Below, in pieces: positions 20,084-30,758 of a DNA stretch of 38,748 nt. Each line of letters starts with the position of its first letter. The stretch's first letter is position 1. The notes under the pieces are model-generated. The model did no database searches. It saw only the letters and a list, made by a program, of their open reading frames with translations, and had not been told where the DNA came from. The DNA is taken from positions 1-38,748 of the forward strand of contig WELA01007251.1 in NCBI GenBank assembly GCA_009602735.1, read 5' to 3'. Position numbers and translations under genes: made by a program. Origin of the DNA: Mesotaenium endlicherianum (Eukaryota; Streptophyta; Zygnematophyceae; Zygnematales; Mesotaeniaceae).

Positions 20084-23000
20084 ACCCCAAGACCCACTTC
20101 ACGAGAAGGCAACACGCCAAGTGAGGTGGAGACCCCCGTTGAAGACGACGTTCCAGCCCCAATGAGTTTGAGAGGTTACCTTGGAGGAGAGAAGGTCCAC
20201 ATCTTGGTGGATAGCGGAGCTCAAGGCAACTTCATTGCTGCAGATTTTGCCACCAAGCACGGTATTACTATGCGAACTCTTGACCACGACGAGGAGATTA
20301 TGATGCCCGATGGATTCTCCTATACTACCCCTTCCAAGAAGACGTACCCCTTGGCACTCTCTATCAAGTCCTTCAAGGATAGAGTAGTGTTCTCCCCCAT
20401 GCAATTGGGCAAGTACGACGTCATCCTAGGGACGCCTTGGTTGACCAAGCACAACCCCCAAGTTGATTGGAGGACCGGTACTATCAAGATCAAGAATGAC
20501 ATCACTTCAAGAATCTGTATTTTGCGCGCAATCCAGAATATCCAGACCCAAGACATCCAGAAGCCGGCACACGAGATACTATTGTCCGCCCTCCAACTCA
20601 AGAGACTTGTGAGGAAGGGACACGAGCTTCTTTTGGCCTTGATCACGCCAAAAGACATCAAGAAAGACATCGAGAGTCAAGAAGGCAGCCCCGTTCCCAA
20701 GGAGATACAAGAAGTCTTTGAGGACTACAAAGAAGTGTTCTCCCCGGAATTGCCCAAGGGCCTACCCCCCAAAAGATTCGTAGACCACAAGATAGAGTTG
20801 GAGCCCGGAAGCAAGCCCATCTCTCGGCCTACGTTCAAAATGTCATACACGGAGCTAGACGAAGTCAAGAAGCAAATCAAGGAGCTACTGGAGCATGGCT
20901 TCATTCGACCTAGCAAGTCGCCATTTGGAGCCCCGGTGCTATTTGTCAAGAAGAAAGATGGTACCTTGAGGATGTGTGTGGACTATCGCGCCCTCAACAA
21001 GATCACCATCAAGAATCGATACCCGCTGCCGCGCATGGATGAGCTCATGGACCGGCTGGTTGGAGCCAAGTACTTCACGAAGATTGACTTACGGAGCGGC
21101 TACCACCAGATTCGCATCGCAGAACCGGACATAGAGAAGACGGCATTCAGGACAAGATATGGACATTTTGAGTTCATGGTCCTGCCATTTGGACTCACCA
21201 ACGCGCCAGCAACTTTCATGACTATGATGAACACCATATTTCAGCCCATGTTGGACAGATTTGTGGTGGTATTCATCGATGACATCCTTATCTACAGCAA
21301 GACCCTTGAAGAGCATGCGAGACACTTGAAAGAAGTCCTTGAAGTATTGAAGCAAAACAAGCTGTTTGCGAAGGAGTCAAAATGCGAGTTTGCCAAACAA
21401 GAAGTGGAGTTCCTAGGTCTCCACGTGACTGCTGATGGCATCAAGATAGACCCCAAGAAGACCACGGTGGTGGAGGAATGGCCAACCCCCACGACCAAGA
21501 AAGAACTCCAGTCATTCTTGGGATTTGCCAATTGGTACAGAAAATTCATCCAAGGCTTCTCGCACATAGCAGCCCCCCTGACAGATCTACTCAAGAAGGA
21601 CAGGCTATATACATGGACCGAGAAAGAGGAAGAGGCATTTCAAGAGTTAAAGCGAAGATTGACCACATCCCCGGTGCTCACACTCCCAAGTCCAAACCCA
21701 GATTGGCCCTTCCACGTCATCACCGATGCATCTTCCTATGCAATAGGAGCAATCCTGCTTCAAGACCAAGGCAAGGGACTGCAGCCCATCGCCTACGAGT
21801 CAAGGAAGCTAAATCCAGCCGAGCAAAATTATACAACCACGGAGCGAGAGGCATTGGCGATTGTACATGCCTTGAAGGTTTGGCGCTGCTACGTTGAAGG
21901 ACGCAAAGTACTGGTCACCACGGACCACGAGGCGTTAAAGCACCTCCAAACGCAGCCGTATCTCTCAAGGAGACAAGCAAGATGGAGCGGATACTTGCAA
22001 CAATACAACATCACGATTCAGTACCAGCCCGGCAAGACAAACCCGGCTGACCCCCTCTCAAGACTGCAATTAAATGCAGTGATGGTATCCCTGAAGACAG
22101 ATCTGGAAGCTCGATTTTCAGCCGCCTATGAAAGAGACCCTTACTACAAGAACGGAGAAGCAGCCTTGGACCCATGCAAGAAGCAAGAAGGCAATTATTG
22201 GGTGAGGCAAGATACGGGCCAGAGATGTGTTCCTAATGACTTAGACCTCCGGCTCTTGCTTCTACGAGAAGCACACGACAACCCTCTTGGAGGACACTTT
22301 GGAATCCTAAGGACCACGGGCGTTCTAGCTAGGACTTATTGTTGGCCAGGCATGTCTAAGCAAGTCAAGGAGTACTGCAGGAGCTGTGACACATGCCAAA
22401 GAATCAAGCCATCATCGCAAAAGGCGGGAGGACTCCTCCAACCACTACCAATCCCCGAAAGACAATGGACGGACATCTCAATGGACCTTATCGTGGACTT
22501 GCCCGTGACACCTCGAGGCCATAATGCAATACTCACGGTGGTGGACAGACTTACCAAGATGGCTCATTTTATTCCCACGACGACTAAGGCTACAGCACCA
22601 CAACTTGCAAGACTCATCTTTGACAACATCTTCCGACTCCATGGACTACCATCAAGAATTGTGTCAGATAGAGATCCAAGATTCACAAGCCATTTCTGGA
22701 AAAATCTCTTCAAGAACTTGGGTACATCGCTGGATATGTCTACTGCCTACCACCCACAATCAGATGGGCAAACCGAGCGTATGAATCGTACCCTAAAGAC
22801 CTCTCTAAAGGCCTACGTGTCTACCCTCGAGCAAGACTGGGACATGTACTTGACCCCCCTCGAGTTTGCCTACAACAACACTACGCAGGCCTCTACCCAA
22901 GAGTCCCCATTCTTCCTCAACTATGGCTTCCATCCGACCACGCCACTGAGCTTCACGGCTGGCCATGATGAAGTACCTGCAGCCACAGATTTTATGGAGA

Positions 23001-23656
23001 CATTAGAAGCAGCCCTTACAGCAGCGAAGAAAGCTCTACAACACGCGCAAGATGCTCAAGCAAGAGTGGCGAACAGATCCAGAAGAGAAATTACGTACAG
23101 AGTGGGTGACAACGTGTTACTATCATCCAAGAACATTTCCCTGAACAACAGGCCTGCCGGCAGCAAGTTCTCTCCCAAGTATTTGGGACCCTTCAAGATT
23201 ATCCAGCAAGTCAACCCCGTTGCTTTCAAGCTAGAACTTCCCCAGACTATGCACATCGACCCCGTATTCCACGCTTCCCTCTTCAAGCCATATGTGCAAC
23301 CCCACAACAAGTTCCCAGGACGTGTGACAACCCCACCAGCCCCAACAATAGTGGATGATCATTTGGAGTACGAAGTGCAAGACATAGTGGCTATGAGACA
23401 TTTCAGGAGACAGCAGCAACACTTGATCAAGTGGAAAGGATATCCAGATTCGGAGAATAGTTGGGTGGCGGCGCACTACCTTGACAAAGTTCAACGAAAG
23501 TTGAAGCGCTTCCATACCGCCAACCCCCATCTTGGACCAGCCCCAAGTCTCTCTACTAGAAGCCCGAAGACTTCAGGGAGGCAGCCTGCCACCATCAAGA
23601 AGCAGCAGAAGACCCCTTGGAGGCAGCCTGCAAGAACAAGAAAGAGGAAAAATTGA
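20054..23656 (+). CDS. pol: A1 pol: protease, RT, RNase H, integrase, chromodomain
   Basis: Full-length frame (1221 codons counted from the first in-frame ATG at 19991). Same domain order and catalytic residues as A2 pol: VDSGAQ, FIDD, ITDAS, HHCC, D-D-x35-E and GPY/F. The chromodomain is uninterrupted ([13 protein letters not shown]...LIKWKGYP) and followed by a Lys/Arg-rich tail. Between about 19930 and 23301 the DNA is the same as A2 except for one base (21949), whereas differences appear at both sides, including four amino-acid changes in or near the chromodomain (for example Asp to His, Glu to Gln). Without an intact gag, the frame is probably not expressed properly. Confidence 0.9.
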   Translation, partial: RTAPVGQEPTTPRPTSREGNTPSEVETPVEDDVPAPMSLRGYLGGEKVHILVDSGAQGNFIAADFATKHGITMRTLDHDEEIMMPDGFSYTTPSKKTYPLALSIKSFKDRVVFSPMQLGKYDVILGTPWLTKHNPQVDWRTGTIKIKNDITSRICILRAIQNIQTQDIQKPAHEILLSALQLKRLVRKGHELLLALITPKDIKKDIESQEGSPVPKEIQEVFEDYKEVFSPELPKGLPPKRFVDHKIELEPGSKPISRPTFKMSYTELDEVKKQIKELLEHGFIRPSKSPFGAPVLFVKKKDGTLRMCVDYRALNKITIKNRYPLPRMDELMDRLVGAKYFTKIDLRSGYHQIRIAEPDIEKTAFRTRYGHFEFMVLPFGLTNAPATFMTMMNTIFQPMLDRFVVVFIDDILIYSKTLEEHARHLKEVLEVLKQNKLFAKESKCEFAKQEVEFLGLHVTADGIKIDPKKTTVVEEWPTPTTKKELQSFLGFANWYRKFIQGFSHIAAPLTDLLKKDRLYTWTEKEEEAFQELKRRLTTSPVLTLPSPNPDWPFHVITDASSYAIGAILLQDQGKGLQPIAYESRKLNPAEQNYTTTEREALAIVHALKVWRCYVEGRKVLVTTDHEALKHLQTQPYLSRRQARWSGYLQQYNITIQYQPGKTNPADPLSRLQLNAVMVSLKTDLEARFSAAYERDPYYKNGEAALDPCKKQEGNYWVRQDTGQRCVPNDLDLRLLLLREAHDNPLGGHFGILRTTGVLARTYCWPGMSKQVKEYCRSCDTCQRIKPSSQKAGGLLQPLPIPERQWTDISMDLIVDLPVTPRGHNAILTVVDRLTKMAHFIPTTTKATAPQLARLIFDNIFRLHGLPSRIVSDRDPRFTSHFWKNLFKNLGTSLDMSTAYHPQSDGQTERMNRTLKTSLKAYVSTLEQDWDMYLTPLEFAYNNTTQASTQESPFFLNYGFHPTTPLSFTAGHDEVPAATDFMETLEAALTAAKKALQHAQDAQARVANRSRREITYRVGDNVLLSSKNISLNNRPAGSKFSPKYLGPFKIIQQVNPVAFKLELPQTMHIDPVFHASLFKPYVQPHNKFPGRVTTPPAPTIVDDHLEYEVQDIVAMRHFRRQQQHLIKWKGYPDSENSWVAAHYLDKVQRKLKRFHTANPHLGPAPSLSTRSPKTSGRQPATIKKQQKTPWRQPARTRKRKN

Positions 23657-24415
23657 CATCAGACACTCTTCTCTTCTCGCAGTTTCTGGAAAGAAAACTA
23701 AAACTGCTAGTGGTAATAGGTCTCTGCATAATAAATTCTGAAAATTTACCTGGCTGTAGTCCATAAGTAGCCAGTGATTTAGAGTCTAAGTTTCTTCAAT
23801 TTGGAGCTCTGGTGAGAGAGATATGATGCTCTAAGTAGAAGGGGGTCAGGCTGCTGGCATTGTTAGGGCAGAATATACCTTCTGACATTGTGCCCTCCCG
23901 TGAACTTGGAATGCTCTGAAACTCAAGACTCTGGTAGAACATCTTACAGCGCCCAATTTGAGACTTAGTTTGCAGAATTTGGAGAAGTATAGAAGGACTT
24001 ATGATTTTCAGAAGTTTTTGCACAGATTTGGAGGAGTGCCTACTCTCTCAGCTCTCAACGACACTCCAGAAAGTAGAATGCTCTCAAATTTGGTGACCCG
24101 GTAGAGTTCTCTAACGCAATCCGTTTGGCACTCAAATTTTCAGATTTAGAGCAGTTTCGTGGACGCTATGAATTTCTGAATTCGTGGCAGATTCTGGGCC
24201 AACTTGTACAATTTTCTTTATCATTAAGGAGTAGGCTAGCCAATAAGGTCACACCACCCACGACCTTGCCTAGTCCAGCTCACATGTGTAGCACCTGACT
24301 TGGCGCCTTGGACTAATCCTCTTCACATGTGTGGCATCTGACTTGAAGCTGTTGACTAGTCTGCTCCACATGTGAAAGACCTGACTTGACGCGCCGAGAC
24401 GTCGCTTTTTCTGTT
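23657..24415 (+). repeat. A1 3' untranslated region with tandem arrays
   Basis: No gene. Holds the degenerate ~170-bp array (about 23790-24200) and the 43-bp array with units starting at 24282, 24325 and 24368. Confidence 0.75.
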
Positions 24416-24425
24416 GGAGGGGTGA

Positions 24426-24956
24426 TGTAGTGATTTGAGTTATTATATATTAGTTTGCATATATTTTAATGTTTTCAAATATACTTGGAGTAGTATTGTG
24501 TGGANTCAAGTGTAAATAGGTACTCTAGTAACTTGATTCATGTCCTTTGAACCTTCCAAGGCATTTTCGAAGTTAGAGGAAAGATCTAGAAGAACTCCAT
24601 GTGGCAAAAGTCAGATGTGCCATTTTTAGGTCAAAAGGACATGTGTACANTTGTACATTATTCTAGAAAGNTGTACATTATTCTAGAAAGAGGTGGCAAG
24701 TTTTGGGATGTGTTGGGTGCCAACACATCAACATACACCTTCCTAGAAATTACTTATGTAGCAAGTATGTAAACAAGAGCTAGAACATAGAAAGACATTC
24801 CAAAATCACTCTTGTACTTGCCAAAATCCAGAAATATATTAACTTTCGAGAAGCGATCTCTCTTTCAAGAAGCTACCACTTGTGTTCAAAGATCCTTGTT
24901 TTGAATAGATAAAGTATTCTATTTTACTAAGTACTTTATCTACCTGTTTCACTACA
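24426..24956 (+). mobile_element. A1 3' LTR with assembly scars
   Basis: Partner of the LTR at 6827-7328, proved by shared private variants and the ctcga duplication. It is 531 long because segments around single N at 24650 and 24671 are duplicated (ttgtacattattctagaaag); a further N replaces one base at 24505. Confidence 0.92.
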
Positions 24957-24961
24957 CTCGA

Positions 24962-26211
24962 CAACACAAGAAAAGGGAAGTGGCTAAGGCGGCAAGCGCT
25001 CTGCAATCAGCCATCGTCAACATGGCGAAGCTCAACATCGATAATGAAGGAGAACCGCCACCATCTGGAGCAGAGAAATTAGTTGAAGATGAGGCAGAAA
25101 TGCCAGACCTTCCACGGTTTGACCTACCATCAGTCACCAATGAAGAGGAGATTTAGGAAAAAATTCCACGTTTTCCTACCCCAGAGCTGTACCTGTTGGA
25201 GCTACGAGAGCTCAGAACAGATGATTGGGTGAACGACCAATTGAAGATGAAAGGACCCAACCCGGCCGATCTTTACAACAATCTAAGGTTGCCTACTTCC
25301 AGCACTCCAACCGCCAGTTTTGCAGCACCAGAAGCAACCCCACATCAGCTACAACAGCCGCAGGAAGTGGCTGCCTGCACCGCTAAGGTGGAACCAACAC
25401 AAGGAAATCCTCACGGTCGCGCAAGCAGACCAAGAAAGGTGGCCCGGGAAGGGAATGCACCTTTCAAGCGGATGCTGATGCGTTATTTCAAGTACTGGGG
25501 AACAGCTCAGAGACAAGGGGTTCTGAAAGGAACCACGGCTCCTCCTCCGCAACCTATTCTAGAGATTTTGCAGAGAGAGGGAGAGGATGGCTTAATTCGC
25601 AAAGCCATGACATTGATAATTCACATTCCCATGGTGCGTCCCTCATCCACTGGAACGTGGGAGAAGGAGAGTTCAGCTCCTAGGACACCTGCAGTGTTTG
25701 AAAGGGAACTGGTAGAGCTGAGAAGCACCATAAGCCGCTTGGCAGCAGAACATGCTATACACGTACAACTACCTGGGGCTCAAAGATTGCAGACTGTGAC
25801 ACAAGCATGGACGGTTACGCCACCAGCCAGGGAGGAGTTTGGCACAACCGTTGCGCGCACAGCTACCATTGAGCGCGAGTGGGGTCATACAATCGACCCC
25901 AGAGCAGATCCAACAAGGTGGTCTTTGCCAAAGCCACCCCCACCACGTGAAGAAGGAAGAACAGGGACCAGCTGGACTGCGGCCAATGAAGAAAGATTCT
26001 TGAGGCAGCCCATCCGGAGGCGTCTAACCTACACCATGCAACCAGAGAGGCGACGATTTATCGAAAAAGGTAAGAGGCCTAAGAAGCAGGCCACCGAGCC
26101 TGTGACAGCGAGCAAGCTGCAAAACCTGCCACTCCACCGCTTAACAATCAGGCAGAAAAGCCTGAAGGCCAGGATGAGGGCGGAAAGCCCCCACCTGGAC
26201 CCAAAGAGTAG
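24962..26211 (+). pseudogene. Element C pol, N-terminal region
   Basis: Continues the C frame after A1 (junction residues KDAR-QHKKREVAK). A TAG lies at 25154-25156, then a long open stretch (25157-26305, same frame). The peptide is hydrophilic, rich in Pro, Arg and Glu, with no recognised domain. From about 26100 the better-coding frame is the -1 one, leading into RT, with a TAG at 26209-26211. So there is one frameshift and two stops in this part. It may have been a linker between DNMT and RT, or a second structural protein. Confidence 0.55.
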
Positions 26212-26943
26212 CAACTACTGGATGCTTGTGTTGGGGAAAAGCAGCCAGCAACTGAGGTTTTCACCGTTGGAAACATGGTCTCAGCCCAACAGAGAGCACA
26301 AGTAGGGAGGCTGCTGAAGAAGCACCGCAAGGTGTTTGCTTTTACGAAGGAGGAGATTGGTAGAACCACTGCCAGTATGTATGAGATCACACTAACTACT
26401 GATAACCCAGTCAGACTTGGGCCGCATAAGCTCAGTCAGACCAAATGGGGCTGTGTGGAGAAAACTTGCCAGGAGCTGCACAAGCTCGGCATGATTGAGA
26501 AATCAACCTCAATACATGGAGCTCCCACGATAGTAGTTGCCAAGAAGGACGAGGATGGCAATAATACAGCCACTCGTATGTGTGGAGACTACAGACGACT
26601 GAATCTTCACACGGAGCCAGACAGCTATGTGATGCCTACACCAGAGCGGATCTTTGCGATTGCTACCATCGGGAAGGTGTTCAGCATTATTGATCTACGC
26701 CAAGGGTTTAACCAGATCCTTGTGACAACAGAAGATCGAGGTAAGACCGCTTTCTGGGCCCAAAGGGAACTTTGGCAATGGACGGTAATGCCGTTTGGGC
26801 TGAAAAATGCCCCGGCTATCTTTCAGAGGACTATGGATAAAGTGCTGGAGGGGCTGGATTTTGCAAAATCATACATTGATGACGTAGTGATGTTCAGCAC
26901 GTCCATAAAGGAGCACCTCGAGCACTTGGAACAAGTGTTTTAG
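26212..26943 (+). pseudogene. Element C reverse transcriptase
   Basis: Begins with the connection typical of Ty3/gypsy (VFTVGNMV...LLKKHRKVFAF) and runs through RT: RMCGDYRRLNLHT, VFSIIDLRQGFNQI, TAFWAQRELWQW, MPFGLKNAPAIFQR and the catalytic YIDD at 26872-26883. It stops at TAG 26941-26943, where related elements carry Gln or Glu. The active-site residues are kept, so decay is by stops, not by loss of the core. Confidence 0.88.
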
Positions 26944-27540
26944 CGCCTGGAGAAATTCCAAACGACGCTGCACCCTGGAAAGTGCAGATTCTTTAAGGCA
27001 CATGTGCCTTACTTAGGACATGAGATTGGGAACAATGCTATGTCCCCTCAGGCTGTAAAGACTGAAGCCATTTACAAGATACCTGCACCAGCGAATGTGT
27101 CTAAGTTGAAAGCTCTGTTAGGGTTAAGCGGATACTATGGTAAATTTGTGAAGAATTATAACAAAATTGCTAAACCCTTGACAGAACTCCTGAAAAAGGA
27201 CGTACCTTTTGTGTGGACGGAAGCCGAGGAGAAGGCTATGAACGAGCTCAAGGAGCGGTTGGTAACAGCCCCAGTCCTGCAAACACCTGACTACTCCAAG
27301 CCGTTCAATCTACACACCGATTGGAGTCGTGTGGGAATTGGCGCAGTACTCACTCAGGCCGAAAGTCCTAGAGAGGAGTACGTCATTGCCTATGCCTCGC
27401 GCTCTAACAACCGAGCGGAGAGCAACTACTCGTCCTACGAAGGAGAGCTACTGGCAGTGGTTTGGACTGTTGCACATTTGAGAGAGTATCTATGGGGAAG
27501 ACCCTTCACGCTGATCACAGATCACTCGCCGTTACTCTAG
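26944..27540 (+). pseudogene. Element C RT connection and RNase H
   Basis: Same frame as RT after the TAG: LHPGKCRFFKAHVPYLGHEIG, then ALLGLSGYYGKFVKNY, and RNase H with LHTDWSRVGIGAVL, SNYSSYEGELLAVVW and LITDHSPLL, giving the D-E-D catalytic set. It ends at TAG 27538-27540, at a place where relatives usually have Trp, so TGG to TAG is a likely cause. Confidence 0.87.
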
Positions 27541-28144
27541 CCGATGAAGAATGGAGACCTCACTGGTAAATTGGCTCGTTGGGCTCTCAAGCTCCAGGAG
27601 TACCAGATGACAGTGATACACCGAGCAGGTATACTCAACAACGACGCCGATGGACTCAGCAGGAACCCGAACCCTTTCGCAGACGACAGAATAGGAGCTC
27701 GAGAAGACGAAGATCCGAGCAGCCCAGCAGAATTGGCCGCCTGCCTGGCCGAAATGGCTAGAATGGTAGCATCAGGAGAAGCTGAGCCCCTACCTCTGTT
27801 CAGTCTAGAGATCTGGAAAGATCAAGCCACTATGCATTGGCTAAAGACGGGAGTCCATGTAGAAGGATTATCGGCGAAAGAAAAGGACCAGGTGGGCCAT
27901 GGAGCTAAAAGGTTTTGCTGGAATTGCAATAACCTCTTCAAGATTGAAGAAACTGGTCAGGAGAAGTTAGTGCCAGAACCCACCAAAAGACGAGCTCTGG
28001 TGCAGGAAATGCATGAGAATACTGGACACTATGGTGTCAAGAAGACATACAATCTTCTGGAGCTGTCTTACTGGTGGAGGGGCATGAAGCAGCAGTGTGA
28101 GGATGTGATCAAGGCCTGTACAAGCTGCGGCCTGTACAAGCTGC
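27541..28144 (+). pseudogene. Element C integrase, zinc-binding N-terminal domain
   Basis: Starts with the end of RNase H (NGDLTGKLARWALKLQEY) and holds the integrase HHCC zinc domain: His at 28009, HYGVKKTY, then the Cys pair of ACTSC (28117 and 28126). Its frame is thrown off by a 16-bp tandem duplication just after the Cys pair. Confidence 0.87.
28113..28144 (+). repeat. 16-bp tandem duplication causing a frameshift
   Basis: ggcctgtacaagctgc occurs at 28113-28128 and again at 28129-28144 without spacer. Removing one copy brings the zinc domain and the catalytic core of integrase into one frame and gives a normal-looking link (CDRVKAGF). Confidence 0.92.
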
Positions 28145-28999
28145 GATCGCGTCAAGGCTGGTTTTACGCAGCAACACCCACACCTGCAATCTCTGCCAAT
28201 CATGGGCCTAGAAAATCGGTGGAGCTGCGATCTCGCAGGTGAGCTACCGCTGTCCAAGCGAGGTAACAAGTACATTATGGTCATGATTGAGTATTTTTCT
28301 AAGTGGATAGAGGTGGTGCCTCTAACCGCTAAGGAAAGCTTGGGGACCGCGGAAGCGCTCCTCAATGGTGTGATTGTACGTCATGGAGCCTCAGCAGAAG
28401 TGATGACAGACCAAGGGTCTAAGTTCCAAGGATCTTTTCAGAAACTCCTGGACAAATGCTTCATTGACCGTCGCACTACGTCTAGAGACCACCCACAAGC
28501 AGATGGTCTGGCAGAACGGATGGTGCAAACCACTAAGTCTGCTTTACGCAAATTTTGCCTTGAGCATGATAAGCGTGATTGGAATCTGGCCCTGCCATGG
28601 CTGGTTATGGGTTACAGATTTAGCAAGCAAGCTGCTTTGGCGAATTACTCGCCTTACCAGATTCTGTTTGGAAGAAGTCCAGTTGTGCCCAGCAGCATCA
28701 AGCAGGAGACTGAGCAGGTGAAAGACCTGGACAACCTTGATGAACTGTTAAAGATCATGTTGCGCCGCAAGGTGTTATTTGAGCACATGATGCCTGCTTC
28801 CCTGGACAATCTAAAAATTGCACAAAAAAGAGACACGCAGCGTTACGCCAGGACGCGAGATGGGAGCTACCGCCTGCAAATGCTGCAAGTCCAGGTTGGA
28901 GACTTCGTCTACCGCAAGCGCCAGACTAAGACCACCATTTGCACCAGTTCAGGTGCAGTGATCTTACACGTGAAACATGCGTTCGACAATAGTATGTTG
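28145..28999 (+). pseudogene. Element C integrase catalytic core
   Basis: In frame with the PHD finger after A4. rve-type core: CDLAGELPL with the first Asp at 28229, VMTDQGSKFQ with the second Asp at 28409, and HPQADGLAERM with Glu at 28514, giving D-x59-D-x34-E. A C-terminal part with VQVGDFVYRKR resembles the start of the integrase C-terminal domain. No stop occurs up to the A4 insertion. Integrase joins the element cDNA to host DNA. Confidence 0.9.
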
Positions 29000-29501
29000 T
29001 GTAGTGATTTGAGTTATTATATATTAGTTTGCATATATTTTAATGTTTTCAAATATATTTGGAGAAGTGTTGTGTGGAGTCAAGTGTGAATAGGTACTCT
29101 AGTAACTTGGTTCATGTCCTTTGAACCTTCCAAGGCATTTTCGAAGTTAGAGGAAAGACCTAGAAGAACTCCATGTGCAAAAGTCAAATGTGCCATTTTA
29201 GGGTCAAAAGGACATGTGTACATTATTCTAGAAAGAGGTGGCAAGTTTTGGGATGTGTTGGGTGCCAACACATCAACATACACTTTCCTAGAAATTACTT
29301 ATGTAGCAAGTATATAAACAAGAGCTAGAACATAGAAAGACATGGGAGAATCACTCTTGTACTTGCCAAAATCCAGAAATATATTAACTTTCAAGAAGCC
29401 ATCTCTCTTTCAAGAAGCTACCACTTGTGTTCAAAGATCCTTGTCTTGAATAGATAAAGTATTCTGTTCTACTAAGTACTTTATCTATCTGTTTCACTAC
29501 G
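29000..29501 (+). mobile_element. A4 5' LTR
   Basis: 502 bp; its last base is G rather than A (cactacg) and one G is missing in the catgtggcaaaag stretch. TATATAAA at 29311-29318. Confidence 0.93.
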
Positions 29502-29502
29502 G

Positions 29503-29514
29503 TGGTATCGGAGC
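29503..29514 (+). promoter_or_regulatory. A4 primer-binding site
   Basis: TGGTATCGGAGC, one base after the LTR, same as A2 and B. Confidence 0.85.
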
Positions 29515-29538
29515 TAGGCACATTGGTAGCACAAGAAG

Positions 29539-30744
29539 ATGGCCGATCCTCAAGACCAACAGCAAGCTTTCGAAGGAAGCCCTTCCTCTCCAAGACACCC
29601 TCCTCCAGCGCCGATGGGAGAGCCCACTCAAGAAAATCTGCAACAACAAGAAGCACCACAAGGAGGAGCACCGTCAAATCCCGTGGCAGCCGCTATAGCA
29701 AAGTTGACCCCACCACAAGGAGTTCCCGCAAATGAGTGGGCAGCCTTCCTAATGACCGTCCACAACCAAGTGGGCTTGGCCACCTATGAAGCAACCGTGC
29801 AAGCGTCAAGAGAAGCTATGGCTGCCATGGTTGCCCCTATTGCGAGCAATGCTCAAAATCCAGCCCCGGCTCAAGCGCCTCCACAAGAGCCAACGAGAGC
29901 AAGGAAACTCATCAAGCCCGGCAAACCCGACACTTTCAACCCCGGGAAAGGTGCCAACCTGAATTTATGGCTCTACCAAGTGGAGACGTACCTCGCGTTC
30001 CTTGAAGTACCCGAGGAGGACTACGTTCCCTTTGCCGTTACCTTACTTAGAGGAGCAGCAACATCATGGTGGCGTAACTATCAAGCGGCTATATATCAAG
30101 CTATGGCGCACCCCATGCTCGGCCAAGAGCCCCCACCATCATATGCAAGATGGGCAGATTTTCGTGAGGCCCTCAAGAAGCAATTCATGCCCATCAATGC
30201 GGAGAAGATTGCCCGAGGAAAGCTCCACCATCTCAAGCAAACGACGTCCGTTCAAGAGTATACATCCAGATTTCACGCCCTCACTCTTGAGATCCCCAAC
30301 ATGTCTCTCGAGGAGAAGATTGACCGTTACATCTTTGGCCTCAAACCCAAGGTGGCAAAGGAAGTGGAGTTACGCGACTTGACGGACTTCTCAAAGATCA
30401 TTGAAGTGGCCCAAAAGGTGGATACCTTGGATTTCAAGCACTCCGTGCCTTCATCTTCACGGGTACCGACGACGCGGGTGTACGCAGCCCCTTCCACATC
30501 CGAATCTGGACCCACACCCATGGAAATCGGAGTTATTAAAAGGGACCCCGCGGCTGCCCGGAAGAGTGGAAGACCCTCCAATGACACTTATGATGCAAGA
30601 AACCAGCAAGGAGTGAAAGCAAGACTCTCCCCGGCTGAAAAAGAAGCTCTCATGACGGCTGGACTATGCTTCTATTGCAAGGAAAAGGGCCATCGTGCAC
30701 TTTCATGCCCCAAAAAGTTGTCAAAAAACGGACAGCGCCGGTAG
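29539..30744 (+). CDS. gag: A4 gag polyprotein
   Basis: 401 codons, the same protein as A2 gag except that the N-terminal 25-residue Gln/Pro/Gly-rich unit is present once. Capsid region with [10 protein letters not shown] and FREALKKQF, then the CCHC knuckle [14 protein letters not shown]. The start is the first ATG after the primer site. It ends in the frameshift hairpin. Confidence 0.94.
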   Translation: MADPQDQQQAFEGSPSSPRHPPPAPMGEPTQENLQQQEAPQGGAPSNPVAAAIAKLTPPQGVPANEWAAFLMTVHNQVGLATYEATVQASREAMAAMVAPIASNAQNPAPAQAPPQEPTRARKLIKPGKPDTFNPGKGANLNLWLYQVETYLAFLEVPEEDYVPFAVTLLRGAATSWWRNYQAAIYQAMAHPMLGQEPPPSYARWADFREALKKQFMPINAEKIARGKLHHLKQTTSVQEYTSRFHALTLEIPNMSLEEKIDRYIFGLKPKVAKEVELRDLTDFSKIIEVAQKVDTLDFKHSVPSSSRVPTTRVYAAPSTSESGPTPMEIGVIKRDPAAARKSGRPSNDTYDARNQQGVKARLSPAEKEALMTAGLCFYCKEKGHRALSCPKKLSKNGQRR

Positions 30745-30758
30745 GCCAGGAGCCTACC
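30723..30758 (+). promoter_or_regulatory. A4 -1 frameshift signal
   Basis: Heptamer A AAA AAC at 30723-30729, spacer of 10 bases, hairpin arms GGTAGGC (30740-30746) and GCCTACC (30752-30758). The gag stop lies in the 5' arm. In this copy both gag and pol are open, so the signal could be tested here. Confidence 0.82.

Larger units (their letters stand above)
6827..24956 (+). mobile_element. Element A1: family A chromovirus, interrupted by B (with A2 inside)
   Basis: Flanked by a perfect 5-bp duplication ctcga (6822-6826 and 24957-24961), inserted in element C. The 5' LTR is at 6827-7328 and the 3' LTR at 24426-24956; they share variants not seen in other copies (TATGTAAA, gcgatctc, attctatttt), which proves they are partners despite lying 17 kb apart. 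Internal A1 sequence is 7329-7469 and 18859-24425. Unnested length is about 6.7 kb. Confidence 0.95.
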
